Part shown: one piece after another, positions 6,778 to 15,667 of the stretch
Layout of the letters: every line of letters begins with the position of its first letter
How positions within the stretch are numbered: position 1 is the first letter of the stretch
NCBI RefSeq assembly: GCF_001039265.1
Contig: NZ_LFEK01000017.1
Location: forward strand, 2,746 to 19,214
Source of the DNA: Synechococcus sp. GFB01
GTDB lineage: Bacteria > Cyanobacteriota > Cyanobacteriia > PCC-6307 > Cyanobiaceae
Length of the DNA: 16,469 nucleotides
Direction: 5' to 3'
Notes under the pieces: generated by a model
The model's input: the letters and a program-made list of their open reading frames with translations, nothing else
Databases searched by the model: none
Told to the model about the DNA's origin: nothing
Translations under genes and position numbers: made by a program

Positions 6778-7471
6778 CGCGGCTGGCCAGTCGCCCCCCA
6801 GCAGCCCGCCGAGTGAAGACCCCAGTGCCATCACGATGGTTGCAGACCAGTCGAGCCTGCCGGACGCCACGAACAGCAGTGCCGCCGCCAGGTTCACCTG
6901 CAGGGCCAGGCCCTGTTTGAGGCCGTTCAGGCGGGTGAGGCTGTCGTTGAGCAGCACGGCTAGCACCGCAAGCAGGATCACGCTCAGGCCAGCGCCGAAG
7001 TAGCCGCCGTAGATCGAGACCAGAAACACCGGCAGCGTTGCGGCGCTCTCCAGCCCGTGCCGGTTCAGGGGGTTCTGCTTCGCCAGCAGCCATCCGCGCA
7101 GCGGCTCCTGCAATGCGAGCAGCCCGGTGCCCAGCAGGATCAGCCATGGCACCAGCATGTCGAAGATCGCTTCGCCACTCCGCAGCAGCAGCACGGCGCC
7201 CAGGAGCTCCCAGGGCCGCTGGCGGCAACAGCAGAAGGGCCCGCCCCCGCTGGCCCGCCAGATCGCGCCGCTGAGCAAGAGCGGCGCCGCCATATCCGGG
7301 CAGCAAGGCCACGGTGTTGGTCAGGTTGGCCGTGACTGCAGGCAGGCCCACGGCGGTGAGCACTGGAAAGCTGATCAGGGAACCTCCGCCGGCGATCGCA
7401 TTCACCAGCCCGGCGGCGATTGCCGCTCCACTGATCACGAACAAACTGGCAGCACTGAGGCCGGTCTGCAT
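6701..7471 (-). CDS. TSUP (TauE/SafE) family membrane transporter (two frameshifts)
   Basis: Integral membrane protein of about 256 residues. The N-terminus has the TSUP signature AAIAAGLVNAIAGGGSLISFPVLTAVG, followed by NLTNTVALLPGYGGAALAQR. The frame changes near 7205-7213 and continues with LGAVLLLRSGEAIFDMLVPWLILLG, then VSIYGGYFGAGLSVI, which is the second TSUP repeat. It returns to the first frame at a C run (6794-6799), ending in LLGLAVGLTFLLRP. About eight hydrophobic helices result. Family members export sulfite or sulfoacetate or take up thiosulfate; in this locus movement of a sulfur oxyanion is expected, with direction unknown. ATG 7471 is used. A small membrane ORF ends 6 bases upstream, and the 3' end overlaps the convergent amidotransferase gene. 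Confidence 0.85.
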   Translation of the reverse strand: MQTGLSAASLFVISGAAIAAGLVNAIAGGGSLISFPVLTAVGLPAVTANLTNTVALLPGYGGAALAQRRDLAGQRGRALLLLPPAALGAPGRRAAAAEWRSDLRHAGAMADPAGHRAARIAGAAARMAAGEAEPPEPARAGERRNAAGVSGLDLRRLLRRWPERDPACGASRAAQRQPHPPERPQTGPGPAGEPGGGTAVRGVRQARLVCNHRDGTGVFTRRAAGGRLASRVSPAQLRAVVVLLGLAVGLTFLLRP

Positions 7472-7477
7472 CAAGTG

Positions 7478-7681
7478 TCAGCCATGATCGGAGTGCAGCA
7501 ACAAACCGCTCACCAGGGCGATGACTCCCACCCCCACAAAGAGCGAGGGATGACTGCCCAATATAACTGCCAACCAGGTTCCCAGGGCGACAACCAGCCA
7601 GGGGCTCCGGCGAGGCCAGCGATCGAAGGGGTAAGTGTGTCGGAGCTGATTGTTGTGACCCCTTGCCTTCCGATGATCCAT
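7478..7681 (-). CDS. Small putative membrane protein upstream of the TSUP gene
   Basis: 67 residues. The N-terminal third is polar and basic and may not be coding. The rest holds two hydrophobic stretches (WLVVALGTWLAVIL and FVGVGVIALVSGLLL), followed by HSDHG. The stop lies 6 bases before the TSUP ATG, which suggests an operon. I do not recognise the family; small two-helix proteins often accompany rhodaneses and sulfur transporters. The true start may be further downstream, or an upstream frameshift may hide a longer N-terminus. Confidence 0.45.
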   Translation of the reverse strand: MDHRKARGHNNQLRHTYPFDRWPRRSPWLVVALGTWLAVILGSHPSLFVGVGVIALVSGLLLHSDHG

Positions 7682-8206
7682 GCCGCCGTGATGGGTGGGC
7701 TCAACTGATGAGCCTTGAAGATGAGGCGATTGAAATGGCCCAACTCTTCATCTCTGGCCGCTTCTTGATATTTCTAGACAGCCAGGATGGGCTAGTGGGG
7801 TGGCTGGCGTTACAGCGGCTTGTGCCCCGGCCACGCCTTCCTGGATTTGGCTCTGCACCTTGACGCTGAGACGTTGGTGGGCTTCAGGGGAAGGCTTGCG
7901 TAATGCCAACGCCCCTGGTGACGCGGCCAGAGTCAACCGTTGACGAAGACCCGCCGAGGTTGTCGCCAGATCAAACGGAACCAAGACCCCCTGGATGGCT
8001 GTGGAGCAGGTGCTTGGGAGTTCACCCTCACGACCCAGTCAGCCCCCCAGCTTCCAGATTCCCTGCTCGATGCACACCAGGGTGATCACGATCCCGATCG
8101 AGTGTCTCCGCAGTACTACTCGATCGGGAGAGTTGTTCAGCCTGCTCGGCACAAGGGTCGCGATGCGCATCAGCTTCTGGCCCAGCGTATGAGTCGAGCA
8201 TCATTC
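7682..8206. other. Intergenic stretch with no convincing gene
   Basis: About 525 bases between the small membrane ORF and the broken gene at 8207. Short open frames on both strands lack recognisable domains and good starts. The only clear structure is the inverted repeat at 8092-8129. A promoter for the small membrane ORF and TSUP gene should lie at the left end but I could not pick one. Confidence 0.5.
8092..8129. repeat. Perfect 12-bp inverted repeat (hairpin)
   Basis: TCCCGATCGAGT (8092-8103) and its exact reverse complement (8118-8129) flank a 14-base loop. There is no T-run on either side, so it is not a standard terminator. It could be an mRNA hairpin after the broken gene at 8207, a bidirectional transcription stop, or a dispersed repeat of the genome. 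Confidence 0.6.
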
Positions 8207-8692
8207 TTACAACGATGTTGACGGCTTGCCGAGAGAGGTCGCGGCCTGGATCGCCAGTAAGCCACCCCAACAGGTCGCTGCCGTAAACACGTATTGATAG
8301 CCTGCCTGGCATAGGCGATTGCCAAGGTCCTGGGCCGGCATCCACCCTTCTGCCAGGCAAATCAATGGTGTTTCTTGATCAGGAATCATGTTGTTGATGC
8401 TCATGCTTGTATCACTGGGGGTCAGTTGAAGCGTATTTCTAAGCTGAGCGCTGACTGGCGTAGCCATTCTTCTACCACCACGATGGCGCCTTCGAGTGCC
8501 AGCCGTCTCAGTTCGAGTGCGCCAACGCTGTGGCACTGCCCAGATAGCACTCGTGTGGCATCGCTGTCGTTGTTGTGCGAGACATGTTCAGGCAAGTTCA
8601 TCGTTGATCTGAAACTCGTGTTCCTGTAAGCATCGCCGAATGGCTGAGATCTCGATGTGCTCAGAGGCATTGATGGTTGTGCCGCCGCTCAC
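8207..8692 (-). pseudogene. Broken unknown gene (three frames, possible rhodanese-like C-terminus)
   Basis: Three consecutive minus-strand frames read like one protein. The first runs GGTTINASEHIEISAIRRCLQEHEFQINDEL to about 8588-8620. The second has GQCHSVGALELRRLALEGAIVVVEEWLRQ. The third, after about 8440, has IPDQETPLICLAEGWMPAQDLGNRLCQAGYQYVF and stops at 8207. Each junction needs one insertion or deletion, as elsewhere in the window. The last part resembles the end of a rhodanese-like fold (a PLICL strand, then a helix, then AGYQYVF), but the active-loop pattern is not canonical. I do not know the family of the first part. GTG 8692 is a possible start; the open frame extends upstream to 8848. 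It is divergent from the rhodanese-metX pair. It may be a real frameshifted gene or a decayed one. Confidence 0.35.
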
Positions 8693-8743
8693 CGGCCCCT
8701 CCTCGTCAGCCAGCCAGGATCTGAATACATGCGTATGTCGCTC

Positions 8744-8752
8744 GGAATACCG
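8744..8752 (+). promoter_or_regulatory. GGAATACCG half-site like the cysR-promoter palindrome
   Basis: This nine-base match equals the left half of the palindrome region at 3020-3028. It lies 33 bases before the ATG of the rhodanese-like gene, in the divergent promoter region shared with the broken gene. The right half is degenerate (TACTAT follows). It is a weak candidate third site for the same regulator. Confidence 0.3.
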
Positions 8753-8784
8753 TACTATATGGCCGATCGGGTCATGATCGGCCC

Positions 8785-9309
8785 ATGCCGATTGATGAGA
8801 TCTTCGCTGCCATGGCTTCCGACCGTGTCCCACCCCCACCCCCTCCACCGAGGACGCCTGCGTCCGTGTCCGCGGAGGATCTTGCGCAGCTCTCCGTGTT
8901 GCCGGGAGTCTGCCTTGTGGATGTTCGGCCGCGCCGCCTTTACCATCGCAGCCATGTTCCCGGCAGCCATTCCATCCCTGCAGGTCTGCTCCTGGCCGGT
9001 GAGCTTCCGGAAGGCGACTTGGTGCTGATCGGGGATGATTCCGCCGAGACGGAGGCGGTGATCACCCGTCTCCACGAGCTGGGCTACAGCCGCCGTATCC
9101 GCTACCTCAATGGTGGCTATCCAGCCTGGGTAGCCCTCCACCCCGCTGGAGAGACCCGGCCCTGGAGCCTGGGCCTTGCTGATCCCCGCCAGTTGCTCGG
9201 AGGGCCGGCCCTGTTGATCGCTGCTGGCCTCACCCAGTCTCTCGGGCTGCTGGGGCTGGGCCTGGTGGTGTTGCTGGGCCCGTGGGCCCTGGCCAGGAGC
9301 CGTGCCTGA
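8785..9309 (+). CDS. Rhodanese-like protein with C-terminal membrane anchor, catalytic Cys missing
   Basis: 174 residues. A Pro-rich linker (seven prolines near residue 20) leads into one rhodanese fold: LVDVRPRRLYHRSHVPGSHSIPAG is the family CH2A-type block, and YLNGGYPAW the C-terminal one. Where the catalytic CxxG loop should be, the sequence reads VLIGDDSAETEA with Asp in place of Cys, so it should not be an active sulfurtransferase. A hydrophobic C-terminal segment (LLIAAGLTQSLGLLGLGLVVLLGPWAL) would anchor it in a membrane with the domain in the cytosol. The stop overlaps the GTG start of metX by 8 bases, so the two are translationally coupled. A regulatory or sulfur-carrier binding role is possible. 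Confidence 0.8.
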   Translation: MPIDEIFAAMASDRVPPPPPPPRTPASVSAEDLAQLSVLPGVCLVDVRPRRLYHRSHVPGSHSIPAGLLLAGELPEGDLVLIGDDSAETEAVITRLHELGYSRRIRYLNGGYPAWVALHPAGETRPWSLGLADPRQLLGGPALLIAAGLTQSLGLLGLGLVVLLGPWALARSRA

Positions 9310-10402
9310 GCCCACAAGGATTCCGGGCGGCTGGCGTGTGGGCGATCCCGCTGGCCAGCGCCGCTTTCAGGCTCTGGCGGGACTGGATCCATTGCTGCTT
9401 GAGAGCGGCGAGAGTCTGCCAGATGTGAGCCTGGCCTACGAAGCCTGGGGCACTCTCAACGCCGAGCGATCCAACGCTGTGCTGCTGCTCCACGGCTTTT
9501 CCGGGGATAGCCATGCCAGTGGCCCTGCCGGCCCCGGCCATCGCTCGGAGGGCTGGTGGAACGGCCTGATCGGTCCAGGTCGAGCGATTGACACCGACCG
9601 ACTGTATGTCCTCTGCCCGAATGTGCTGGGTGGTTGCCAGGGATCCACCGGCCCCTCCAGCCTCGCGCCTGACGGCAGGCCCTATGGGTCCCGCTTCCCC
9701 TCCCTGTCGATCCGCGACTTGGTGGCGGCCGAACAACGCTGGGCCGATGCTCTCGGCATCGAGCACTGGCATGCGGTGATCGGGGGATCGCTGGGCGGGA
9801 TGCGGGCCATGGAGTGGGCCATCGCTGCACCAACACGCTTGGATCGCCTGGTGCTCCTTGCCACCACCGCCGCCTGCACGCCGGAGAACCGTGCCTTTCA
9901 CAGCACCCAGATTCAGGCGATTGAGCTCGATCCAGCCTTCTGCGGTGGTGATTACTACGGCGATCCTGGCGGTGGGCCAGTGCGAGGGTTGTCGCTTGCA
10001 CGAACGATTGCCAGGTTGACGTATGGCTGTGAACGGGAACTCGAACGTCTCTCCCGACAACAACACGCTCACGATATCTGCCTTTTTCTTCAGCAGGATG
10101 CAGAGCACTTGACCTGTCGCTTCGATGCTAATAGCTATGTTCTCCTCACCAATGCCATGAGCAATCATGATGTTGGCCGCGGCAGGGGTGGCATCGCAAA
10201 AGCTCTCGCTGGGGTCCAAGCCCGAACAAGGGTTGTGTCGATCAGCTCTGATCGCCTGTTCCCTCCCCATCAACAGCTTCTATTGGCTCAGTGCCTCCAT
10301 GCCGGCGTCACGTTTACATCAATAGAGTCGCATCTTGGACATGATGGTTTTCTGTTCGAGCAGGGTCCGCTGGATCCCATACTGCGACAGTCGCTTGGCT
10401 GA
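9302..10402 (+). CDS. metX: MetX-family homoserine (or serine) O-acyltransferase
   Basis: Intact alpha/beta hydrolase of 366 residues, the normal MetX length. It transfers an acyl group from acetyl- or succinyl-CoA to the hydroxyl of an amino acid. The nucleophile elbow is GGSLGGM with Ser163, and the other triad members are Asp317 in SSDRLFPP and His347 in GHDGFL. LLLHGFSGDSHASGP (oxyanion region) and PNVLGGCQGSTGPSS are conserved family blocks. The GTG start is inside the upstream rhodanese-like gene. Classical MetX makes O-acetylhomoserine for methionine, but some members of this family act on serine for cysteine synthesis. Because the locus is devoted to cysteine and no metY is seen, substrate choice is open. 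Confidence 0.93.
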   Translation: MPEPTRIPGGWRVGDPAGQRRFQALAGLDPLLLESGESLPDVSLAYEAWGTLNAERSNAVLLLHGFSGDSHASGPAGPGHRSEGWWNGLIGPGRAIDTDRLYVLCPNVLGGCQGSTGPSSLAPDGRPYGSRFPSLSIRDLVAAEQRWADALGIEHWHAVIGGSLGGMRAMEWAIAAPTRLDRLVLLATTAACTPENRAFHSTQIQAIELDPAFCGGDYYGDPGGGPVRGLSLARTIARLTYGCERELERLSRQQHAHDICLFLQQDAEHLTCRFDANSYVLLTNAMSNHDVGRGRGGIAKALAGVQARTRVVSISSDRLFPPHQQLLLAQCLHAGVTFTSIESHLGHDGFLFEQGPLDPILRQSLG

Positions 10403-10729
10403 AGGATGATCAAGGAGGTTGTTCAATACGGCCATCCTGATTCCGGCCACAAGGCCTGATCCTGTGCAGGCTTCACGCGTGATTGTCTTGCAACGACTGG
10501 GCAGTTCGCAGATCTGCAACCAGCTGCTCGTGAGTGGTTGAATGCAATGAAGGATCCGCGTTTGGCAGCCGTGTAGAAGTACTCACCCTGGCACTCTTGG
10601 CGTCGACGCTGTCCGCCGCTGGGCATGGCTGGCATGGAGCTCCCGCGCGGAATGGGGAAGCGGGGCGATTCCACCGATCACACGGAACAGCCGCCGTGTG
10701 GCGCCCGCTACTGGGGGGCCTCGAAGGCT
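10403..10729. other. Intergenic stretch before the srpG promoter
   Basis: No convincing gene. Short frames on both strands have no recognisable domains. A loose inverted repeat (AGGATG at 10403-10408, CATCCT at 10433-10438) follows the metX stop directly, without a T-run. Confidence 0.5.
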
Positions 10730-10747
10730 GTGTGGTTTGAACCACAC
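10730..10747. promoter_or_regulatory. Candidate CysR box upstream of srpG
   Basis: GTGTGGTT-TG-AACCACAC is an inverted repeat with perfect 8-bp arms, containing TGTGG-N6-CCACA, the Crp-type layout. The centre (10738.5) is exactly 59.5 bp before the srpG ATG, the same distance as the box of sbpA copy 1. This would place the whole srpG-srpH-encapsulin-desulfurase run under CysR. In S. elongatus, srp genes are known to depend on CysR. Confidence 0.6.
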
Positions 10748-10797
10748 CACCGTCACTGGAGCTGGAGCTAGCAAGGTCAATATCCCCATGCACCTTC

Positions 10798-11814
<1,017 letters not shown>

Positions 11815-11818
<4 letters not shown>

Positions 11819-12817
11819 ATCAGGAGGGATGGGATCTGGCGGCGGTGGTCAGCCAGTTGCGGGAGTTCAGAGATCGTTGTCGGGGAGATGGCCGTACCTC
11901 CCCCCATCCGATGCCGCTGCCATCGCGGCAGGTGCTTACAGCTGTCGTCGACGACCTGGCGGCCGCCCTGTTTCCACAGCGCCTCGCCCTGCAGGCTGTC
12001 CGTCAGCCCGGCCAGGCCCTTCCCCAGGACAGCACGGACTATTTCGTGGGACACACCCTCGATACGTGCCTGCGCAGACTGCGCGACCAGATCCGGATCG
12101 AGCTCGCCACCCGGCTTGCGAGTCCAGGTGGGGAGGCAGGGATCGCTCACAGCAACGACATTCCGGCCGTCACAGGCTCTTCCCCGCGTCAGCTTCCCCA
12201 GGAGATTGAGCGTGATGCCTATGGAATCACGCGAGCTTTCGCCATGCAGCTACCTGCCATTCGTCGATTGTTGGATTCAGATATCGATGCGGCTTACCGG
12301 GGAGATCCGGCTGCACTGAGCCTGGATGAGGTCTTGGTGTGCTACCCGGGCGTGAAAGCGATCACTTCCCACCGCTTTGCCCATGCGCTGCATGGATTGG
12401 GCGCACCATTGGTGGCACGGATCATTGCGGAGAGTGCCCATTCCGCTACTGGCGTGGATATCCATCCCGGTGCGGTGATCGGTGAGAGTTTCTTTTTGTG
12501 ACCATGGCACCGGTGTGGTCATTGGTGGGACAGCTGTGATTGGCAAGCGTGTTCGCCTTTATCAGGCTGTCACGCTGGGTGCGAAATCGTTTCCGAAGGA
12601 TGAGAAGGGCTACCTGGTGAAGGGAGTTCCACGCCATCCGATCGTGGAGGATGATGTGGTGATCTATGCCGGTGCCACGATTCTCGGCCGCGTCACGATC
12701 GGCAGGGGTGCTCAGATCGGAGGCAATGTCTGGCTGACCACCAGTGTCCCTCCGGAAACCACGGTCACGCAAGCCGCGCTCATCTCTGAGACGTTTGGTG
12801 AAGGCGGAGGCATCTGA
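11815..12817 (+). CDS. srpH: Serine O-acetyltransferase, EpsC/SrpH type (one frameshift)
   Basis: Makes O-acetylserine from serine and acetyl-CoA for the upstream sulfhydrylase. The TTG start overlaps the srpG stop. About 333 residues, the long type with an alpha-helical N-terminal domain ([38 protein letters not shown]). [12 protein letters not shown] and [17 protein letters not shown] precede the left-handed beta-helix of hexapeptide repeats ([48 protein letters not shown]). An extra T in the run 12493-12497 breaks the frame inside the catalytic DHGTGVVIG block; removing it restores SFFCDHGTG. The usual CysK-binding C-terminal Ile is present (GEGGGI), so a cysteine synthase complex is likely. 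Confidence 0.92.
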
Positions 12818-12823
12818 TTATTG

Positions 12824-12930
12824 GCACGGAGTCGTCATGCATAGAATGCATTTAGTTGCACGGAGTCTCTCGCCAGCTGGATGCTCAAGGCATGGGCGTA
12901 ATGACGCCATCTGCCGTGGTGATGATCACC
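12824..12930. repeat. Cluster of short repeats and palindromes upstream of the encapsulin gene
   Basis: The 283-base gap between srpH and srpI holds a direct repeat GCACGGAGTC (12824-12833 and 12858-12867) that brackets a perfect palindrome ATGCAT-AGA-ATGCAT (12837-12851). It also holds GGCGT-AATG-ACGCC (12895-12908) and GGTGAT-G-ATCACC (12918-12930). No ORF or T-rich terminator is seen. The gap could carry a separate promoter or an RNA processing site that sets encapsulin expression apart from srpG-srpH. The remainder up to 13100 has no obvious ribosome-binding site. Confidence 0.45.
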
Positions 12931-13100
12931 CTGATCGCCCAGTTGCGCCATTCGGTGTCTGCCCATTGATCGGCTCCCATTCCATGCTGCCCGCCCGTTA
13001 CTGGTTGTCGAGGCTCGCCGTCCAAGTCGTTGGAACGCATGGCTTGTGACCTCCCATGGTTTGAGCTGATCGATCGACCTGTTTTCCCTCTTCTGCACCC

Positions 13101-14030
13101 ATGACCGAATCCACTGCCACCCATCTGGCCCTCAGTGATGGGGCGGCTCGCCAGTTGGCGAATGCCACCAAAACGGTCCCGCAGCTTGCCTCGATCTCAC
13201 CGCGTTGGCTGGTGCCCATGCTGTCGTGGGTGGGGGTCGAGGCCGGCATCTACCGCGTCAACAAGGTTCGTGATGAATCCCGCGTTCTCACGGCCTGCTC
13301 GCAGCGTGATGAGCGCGATCTGCCCGAGACCTTCGTCGACTACGAGCAACAACCACGTGAGTACTTTCTCAGCGCGGTCACCACGACTGTGGATATTCAC
13401 ACCCGAGTATCCGATCTCTACAGCAGCCCTCATGACCAGATCGAGCAGCAGCTTCGACTGACGATTGAGACAATCAAGGAGCGCCAGGAAAATGAATTGA
13501 TTAACAATGCTGAGTACGGTCTCGTCCATAATGTTGCCAGCGGACAGCGTCTCAAGTCGATCAGCGGTCCACCAACCCCGGATGACCTCGATGAGCTGAT
13601 CAGCAGGGTCTGGAAGCAACCCTCATTCTTCCTGGCCCATCCCCGCACGATCGCTGCCTTTGGTCGCGAATGCACACGCCGTGGCGTTCCGCCGCCGACC
13701 GTCAACCTCTATGGCTCTCAGTTCGTGACCTGGCGAGGGTTGCCGCTGATCCCAAGCGACAAGCTGAAGATTGCTAACGGCCGCTCTTCCATCCTGCTGC
13801 TGCGCACCGGCGAAGCAAGGCAGGGTGTTGTAGGGCTCTACCAGCCGAATCTTCCCGGAGAGAAGAGCATGGGGCTCTCTGTCAAATTCATGGGAATCAG
13901 CCGCAAGGCGATCGCGTCTTATCTGATTTCGCTGTACTGCTCAGTCGCAGTCCTGACGGAAGACGCCATCGGCATGCTTGAGGACGTTGAGATTGAGAAG
14001 TATCACCACTATGCCCATGAGTACCGTTGA
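13101..14030 (+). CDS. srpI: Family 2A encapsulin shell protein, SrpI-like
   Basis: 309 residues, intact. HK97-fold shell protein that self-assembles into an icosahedral protein nanocompartment in the cytosol. Recognisable SrpI blocks are AARQLANATKTVPQL and PRWL, VEAGIYRVN near the N-terminal arm, VDIHTRVSDLYSSPHDQI, QQLRLTIETIKERQE, GLPLIPSDKLKI, and FMGISRKAIASYL. There is no cyclic-nucleotide-binding insertion, which separates family 2A from 2B. The gene was formerly annotated as a membrane protein in this family. The cysteine desulfurase gene overlaps its 3' end, the standard family 2A layout of shell followed by cargo. The S. elongatus SrpI is sulfur-starvation induced and encapsulates a cysteine desulfurase. 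Confidence 0.96.
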   Translation: MTESTATHLALSDGAARQLANATKTVPQLASISPRWLVPMLSWVGVEAGIYRVNKVRDESRVLTACSQRDERDLPETFVDYEQQPREYFLSAVTTTVDIHTRVSDLYSSPHDQIEQQLRLTIETIKERQENELINNAEYGLVHNVASGQRLKSISGPPTPDDLDELISRVWKQPSFFLAHPRTIAAFGRECTRRGVPPPTVNLYGSQFVTWRGLPLIPSDKLKIANGRSSILLLRTGEARQGVVGLYQPNLPGEKSMGLSVKFMGISRKAIASYLISLYCSVAVLTEDAIGMLEDVEIEKYHHYAHEYR

Positions 14031-15607
14031 CCCCCGCGATCCGTTTGCGCTTGAGCTCGAGCCGGAACAGCTCGATCCATCCCTGGGCGCTCCCCATGGT
14101 CTGCCCTTGGGTTTCCCCGATCTGGCGGAGCTGACGGGTATGGCGCAGCGACTGTTCGGTGACTTCGGTGCTGATCACCTGCCGGCAAGCGGCGATGCAG
14201 CCGCTGCTGCCTTCCCCGCTGCCGAAGGGTTCATCCCAGTGGTCCCCCCCTGGACATCGCGCCCCACCTGTTCGATCCCGCCTCTTCGCTGCGGCTCGAT
14301 GCAGCCCAGCTCGACCCCGGTCGCCCTGAGAAGGCACGCGCTGGGGTGCCTTGGCATGACCCACCAGCCGCGCCACAACCCCTGGACCCTGACTACCTGC
14401 GGCGGCATTTTCCGATCCTGCAGGAGACCATCAGCGGCCATCCCCTGGTCTGGCTGGATAACGGCGCCACGACCCAGAAGCCTCAGGTGGTGATCGATCG
14501 CCTTCAGCAGTTCTACCGGCACGAAAACTCCAACATCCACCGCGGCGCCCACACACTTGCAGCGCGTGCCACGGATGCCTACGAACAGGCCCGCTCCGTG
14601 GTCGCACGGTTTCTGCATGCCTCCCGGAGCGAGGAGATCGTTTTTGTTCGCGGTGCCACCGAGGCCATCAATCTGGTGGCCCAGTCCTGGGGGCGGCGTC
14701 AGATCGAGGCCGGCGATGAGATCGTGATCACCGAGCTGGAGCACCACGCCAACATCGTGCCCTGGCAGCAGCTGGTCCAGGAGAAGGGCGCCAGACTGCG
14801 TGTGGCCCCAGTGGATGCCTCGGGCCAGGTGATCCTCGAGGAGTATGAGCGGCTGTTTTCCTCCCGCACTCGGCTGGCCGCTTTCACCCAGGTCTCCAAT
14901 GCCTTGGGCACGATCACACCGATTGAGCCGATGATCGCGATTGCGCACCGCCATGGCGCCAGGGTGCTCGTTGATGGGGCCCAGGGCATCGCCCATATGC
15001 CACTCGATGTGCAGGCATTGGATGTCGACTTCTATGTGTTCTCGGGCCACAAGATCTATGCGCCCACGGGTATCGGCGTGCTCTTCGGCAAGCGTGATCT
15101 GTTGGAAGCCATGCCGCCCTGGCAGGGCGGCGGCAACATGATCCGTGATGTGAGCTTCGAGCGCACGCAGTTCCAGGATCCGCCCCACCGTTTTGAGGCT
15201 GGTACTGGCAATATCGCCGATGCGGTCGGCCTGGCATCTGCGCTCGAGTATGTCAGCCGTATTGGCATGCCTGCGATCGAAAGGGCGGAGCAGGAGCTGC
15301 TGGCGTACGCCACGCCCCGACTCCTGGAGATTCCTGGACTTCGGCTGTTCGGCTGCGCCGCGCATAAGGCCGGCGTGCTCTCCTTCACCATCGACGGACA
15401 CCCCCCGGAGGCGGTGGGCTCCGCTCTCAACCGGCTGGGCATCGCCGTGCGGGCTGGCCATCATTGCGCCCAGCCGATTCTGCGGCGTTTCGGGGTGGAG
15501 AGCACGGTGCGGGCCACCCTCGCCCTCTACACACCCGTGGTGATGTGGATGCGCTGGTGGCAGGTCTGCGGGCGATCGTCGGCCATGGTCCGACCCTGGC
15601 GCCCTGA
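14017..15607 (+). CDS. Encapsulin cargo: SufS-type cysteine desulfurase (CyD) with N-terminal loading domain (two frameshifts)
   Basis: PLP enzyme that removes sulfur from cysteine as an enzyme-bound persulfide. About 530 residues when repaired. Residues 1-125 form a Pro/Ala/Asp-rich disordered extension with a short helix-like block (FPDLAELTGMAQRLFGDF); such extensions target CyD into SrpI shells. The catalytic domain starts at DYLRRHFPIL. ATEAINLVAQSWG, ELEHHANIVPW, the PLP lysine in SGHKIYAPTG (about Lys346) and the active Cys in RAGHHCAQP (about Cys484) are intact. The frame changes at C7 (14244-14250), joining VVPP to LDIAPHLFDP, and near 15540, giving DVDALVAGLRAIV and stop at 15607. 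ATG 14017 or 14011 overlaps the encapsulin end, so translation is coupled. A GTG at 14346 could produce an untargeted enzyme. Family 2A cargo is the strong interpretation. Confidence 0.92.
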
Positions 15608-15667
15608 GCCATCGATGCACCGTCCAGGATCACGCAAGTGTTCAGCTCTGCCGGATCCAGCGAGCAG

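Noticed and set aside
8600..9302. SAM riboswitch or other methionine-linked leader before metX
   Set aside because: No leader space exists directly before metX because it overlaps the rhodanese-like gene, and no riboswitch-like conserved helices were seen before 8785.
9230..10273. 347-residue minus-strand open frame
   Set aside because: Antisense to metX, which is intact with all three catalytic residues.
14244..14250. Programmed frameshifting at the C7 run to make targeted and untargeted desulfurase
   Set aside because: Attractive, but the same kind of indel breaks many other genes in the window at unrelated sites, so error is the simpler explanation.
14175..15620. 481-residue minus-strand open frame
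   Set aside because: It is antisense to the desulfurase gene, has Gly/His/Arg-rich composition typical of GC-rich shadow frames and no domain, while the plus strand has intact catalytic motifs.
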